From Paraburkholderia edwinii (GTDB lineage Bacteria > Pseudomonadota > Gammaproteobacteria > Burkholderiales > Burkholderiaceae), in assembly GCF_019428685.1 (NCBI RefSeq), contig NZ_CP080096.1:1364001-1428000 (forward strand): a DNA stretch of 64,000 nucleotides. Reading direction: 5' to 3'. The position numbers and the translations under genes are program-made. The notes beneath the pieces are model-generated. The model was not told the DNA's origin. It did no database searches and was given only the letters and a program-made list of their open reading frames with translations. Shown one piece after another: positions 63,593-64,000 of the stretch (position 1 is its first letter; each line of letters opens with the position of its first letter).

Positions 63593-63973
63593 ATGATCAA
63601 GAAAAACGCCGCATCGCATCACATCTGGACCGATCTTCAGGCGAAGCGACTTGACCCGAAGATCATGCAGGAGATCATTCAGGGTAACGACATGATGCTG
63701 TCGCGGCTGACGCTCAAAGCCGGGGCGCAGGTCAGCCGGCATTCGCATCCAAATGAGCAGTTCACCTGCATTCTCGAAGGCGCGCTGGAGTTCAGGCTCG
63801 GCGAAGACCTCGAACAGTCGGCTACGGTCAGAGCCGGTGAAGTGCTGCATATTCCGGCCAACGTGCCGCATAGCGCGTTCGCGCTCGAAGACACGATCGA
63901 TCTCGACATCTTCACGCCGCCGCGCGAGGACTGGATGAAGCCGGGCGGCGAAGACTACTTCAGGAAGGGCTAA
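63593..63973 (+). CDS. Small cupin-domain protein
   Basis: A 126-residue cupin with VSRHSHPNEQFTCILEGALEF (about 47-67) and HIPANVPHSAFALED (about 85-99), with a metal-binding histidine set. It starts 21 bases after the aldolase stop and ends before the next start. Cupins in such operons are often enzyme or binding partners of catabolic intermediates, but function here is unknown. Confidence 0.85.
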   Translation: MIKKNAASHHIWTDLQAKRLDPKIMQEIIQGNDMMLSRLTLKAGAQVSRHSHPNEQFTCILEGALEFRLGEDLEQSATVRAGEVLHIPANVPHSAFALEDTIDLDIFTPPREDWMKPGGEDYFRKG

Positions 63974-63975
63974 TC

Positions 63976-64000
63976 GTGGAACAGGAAAAGCCTGGTAACG
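63976..64000 (+). CDS. Start of a further gene, truncated by the window end
   Basis: A GTG at 63976 follows AGGAAGGG and reads MEQEKPGN to the window end. It begins two bases after the cupin stop, so the operon continues. No identification is possible. Confidence 0.4.

Noticed and set aside
1..64000. CRISPR arrays, tRNA/rRNA genes, insertion sequences and integrase genes
   Set aside because: No short regularly spaced repeats, no tRNA cloverleaf or rRNA sequence and no transposase motifs were found; the one recombinase-like gene lacks catalytic residues.

Overview
The window is high-GC DNA with dense, mostly operonic genes. It most resembles a Burkholderia sensu lato chromosome (Burkholderia, Paraburkholderia or Caballeronia). 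The evidence is a trimeric porin of the Burkholderia type, a DUF3331-like protein, many LysR regulators, several catabolic ABC and MFS cassettes, and GTG/TTG starts with good ribosome binding sites. I see no rRNA, tRNA, CRISPR array, insertion sequence or prophage. The species cannot be fixed from the sequence alone.

Layout: (1) 0-7.3 kb is a signalling block: a serine-recombinase-like protein without catalytic residues, a divergent and a canonical receiver protein, an Ohr/OsmC peroxidase, an EAL protein with altered catalytic residues, and a histidine kinase plus OmpR-type regulator. (2) 7.6-14.4 kb holds an MHS-type carboxylate transporter, a LysR regulator divergent from an Fe/2-oxoglutarate dioxygenase, a chemoreceptor and a zinc-free MDR oxidoreductase. 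(3) 14.4-27.9 kb looks like a nitrogen-scavenging region. A LysR regulator is divergent from a polar amino-acid-type ABC importer (no ATPase gene), a ureohydrolase and a RidA protein. A second cassette follows: a BMP-family ABC importer with embedded biuret-hydrolase-like, formamidase, second cysteine-hydrolase and AtzH-like genes, closed by a GntR regulator. (4) 28.0-29.8 kb has the NHEJ protein Ku with a GTGA-coupled HTH-TPR protein. (5) 30.0-33.3 kb encodes an exported Rhs protein with a variable C-terminal domain, two tandem paralogous immunity candidates and a decayed third copy. (6) 33.5-40.1 kb has a porin and a minus-strand operon of CoA-transferase, MFS transporter, citryl-CoA-lyase-like protein, SMP-30 lactonase and IclR regulator. 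(7) 40.2-48.0 kb has an aldehyde dehydrogenase, a cysteine hydrolase divergent from an HxlR regulator, and a sugar-type ABC operon. (8) 48.3-56.8 kb has a glutathione transferase, a RibD-C protein divergent from a TetR regulator, and a tripartite RND efflux operon. (9) 57.4-61.5 kb has a VOC protein, an ECF41 sigma factor, an AhpD-like protein, a cupin, a LysR regulator and a DUF3331-like protein. (10) 61.7-64.0 kb has an acetaldehyde dehydrogenase/4-hydroxy-2-oxovalerate aldolase pair with a cupin and the start of another gene.

The two most interesting systems are the oligo-urea/amide cassette (19.4-27.9 kb), where two related cysteine hydrolases, formamidase and an AtzH-like protein travel with their own importer, and the Rhs toxin with a three-copy immunity array. 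The ECF41 operon is followed 2 kb downstream by a site that fits the ECF41 promoter boxes, in front of a LysR gene.
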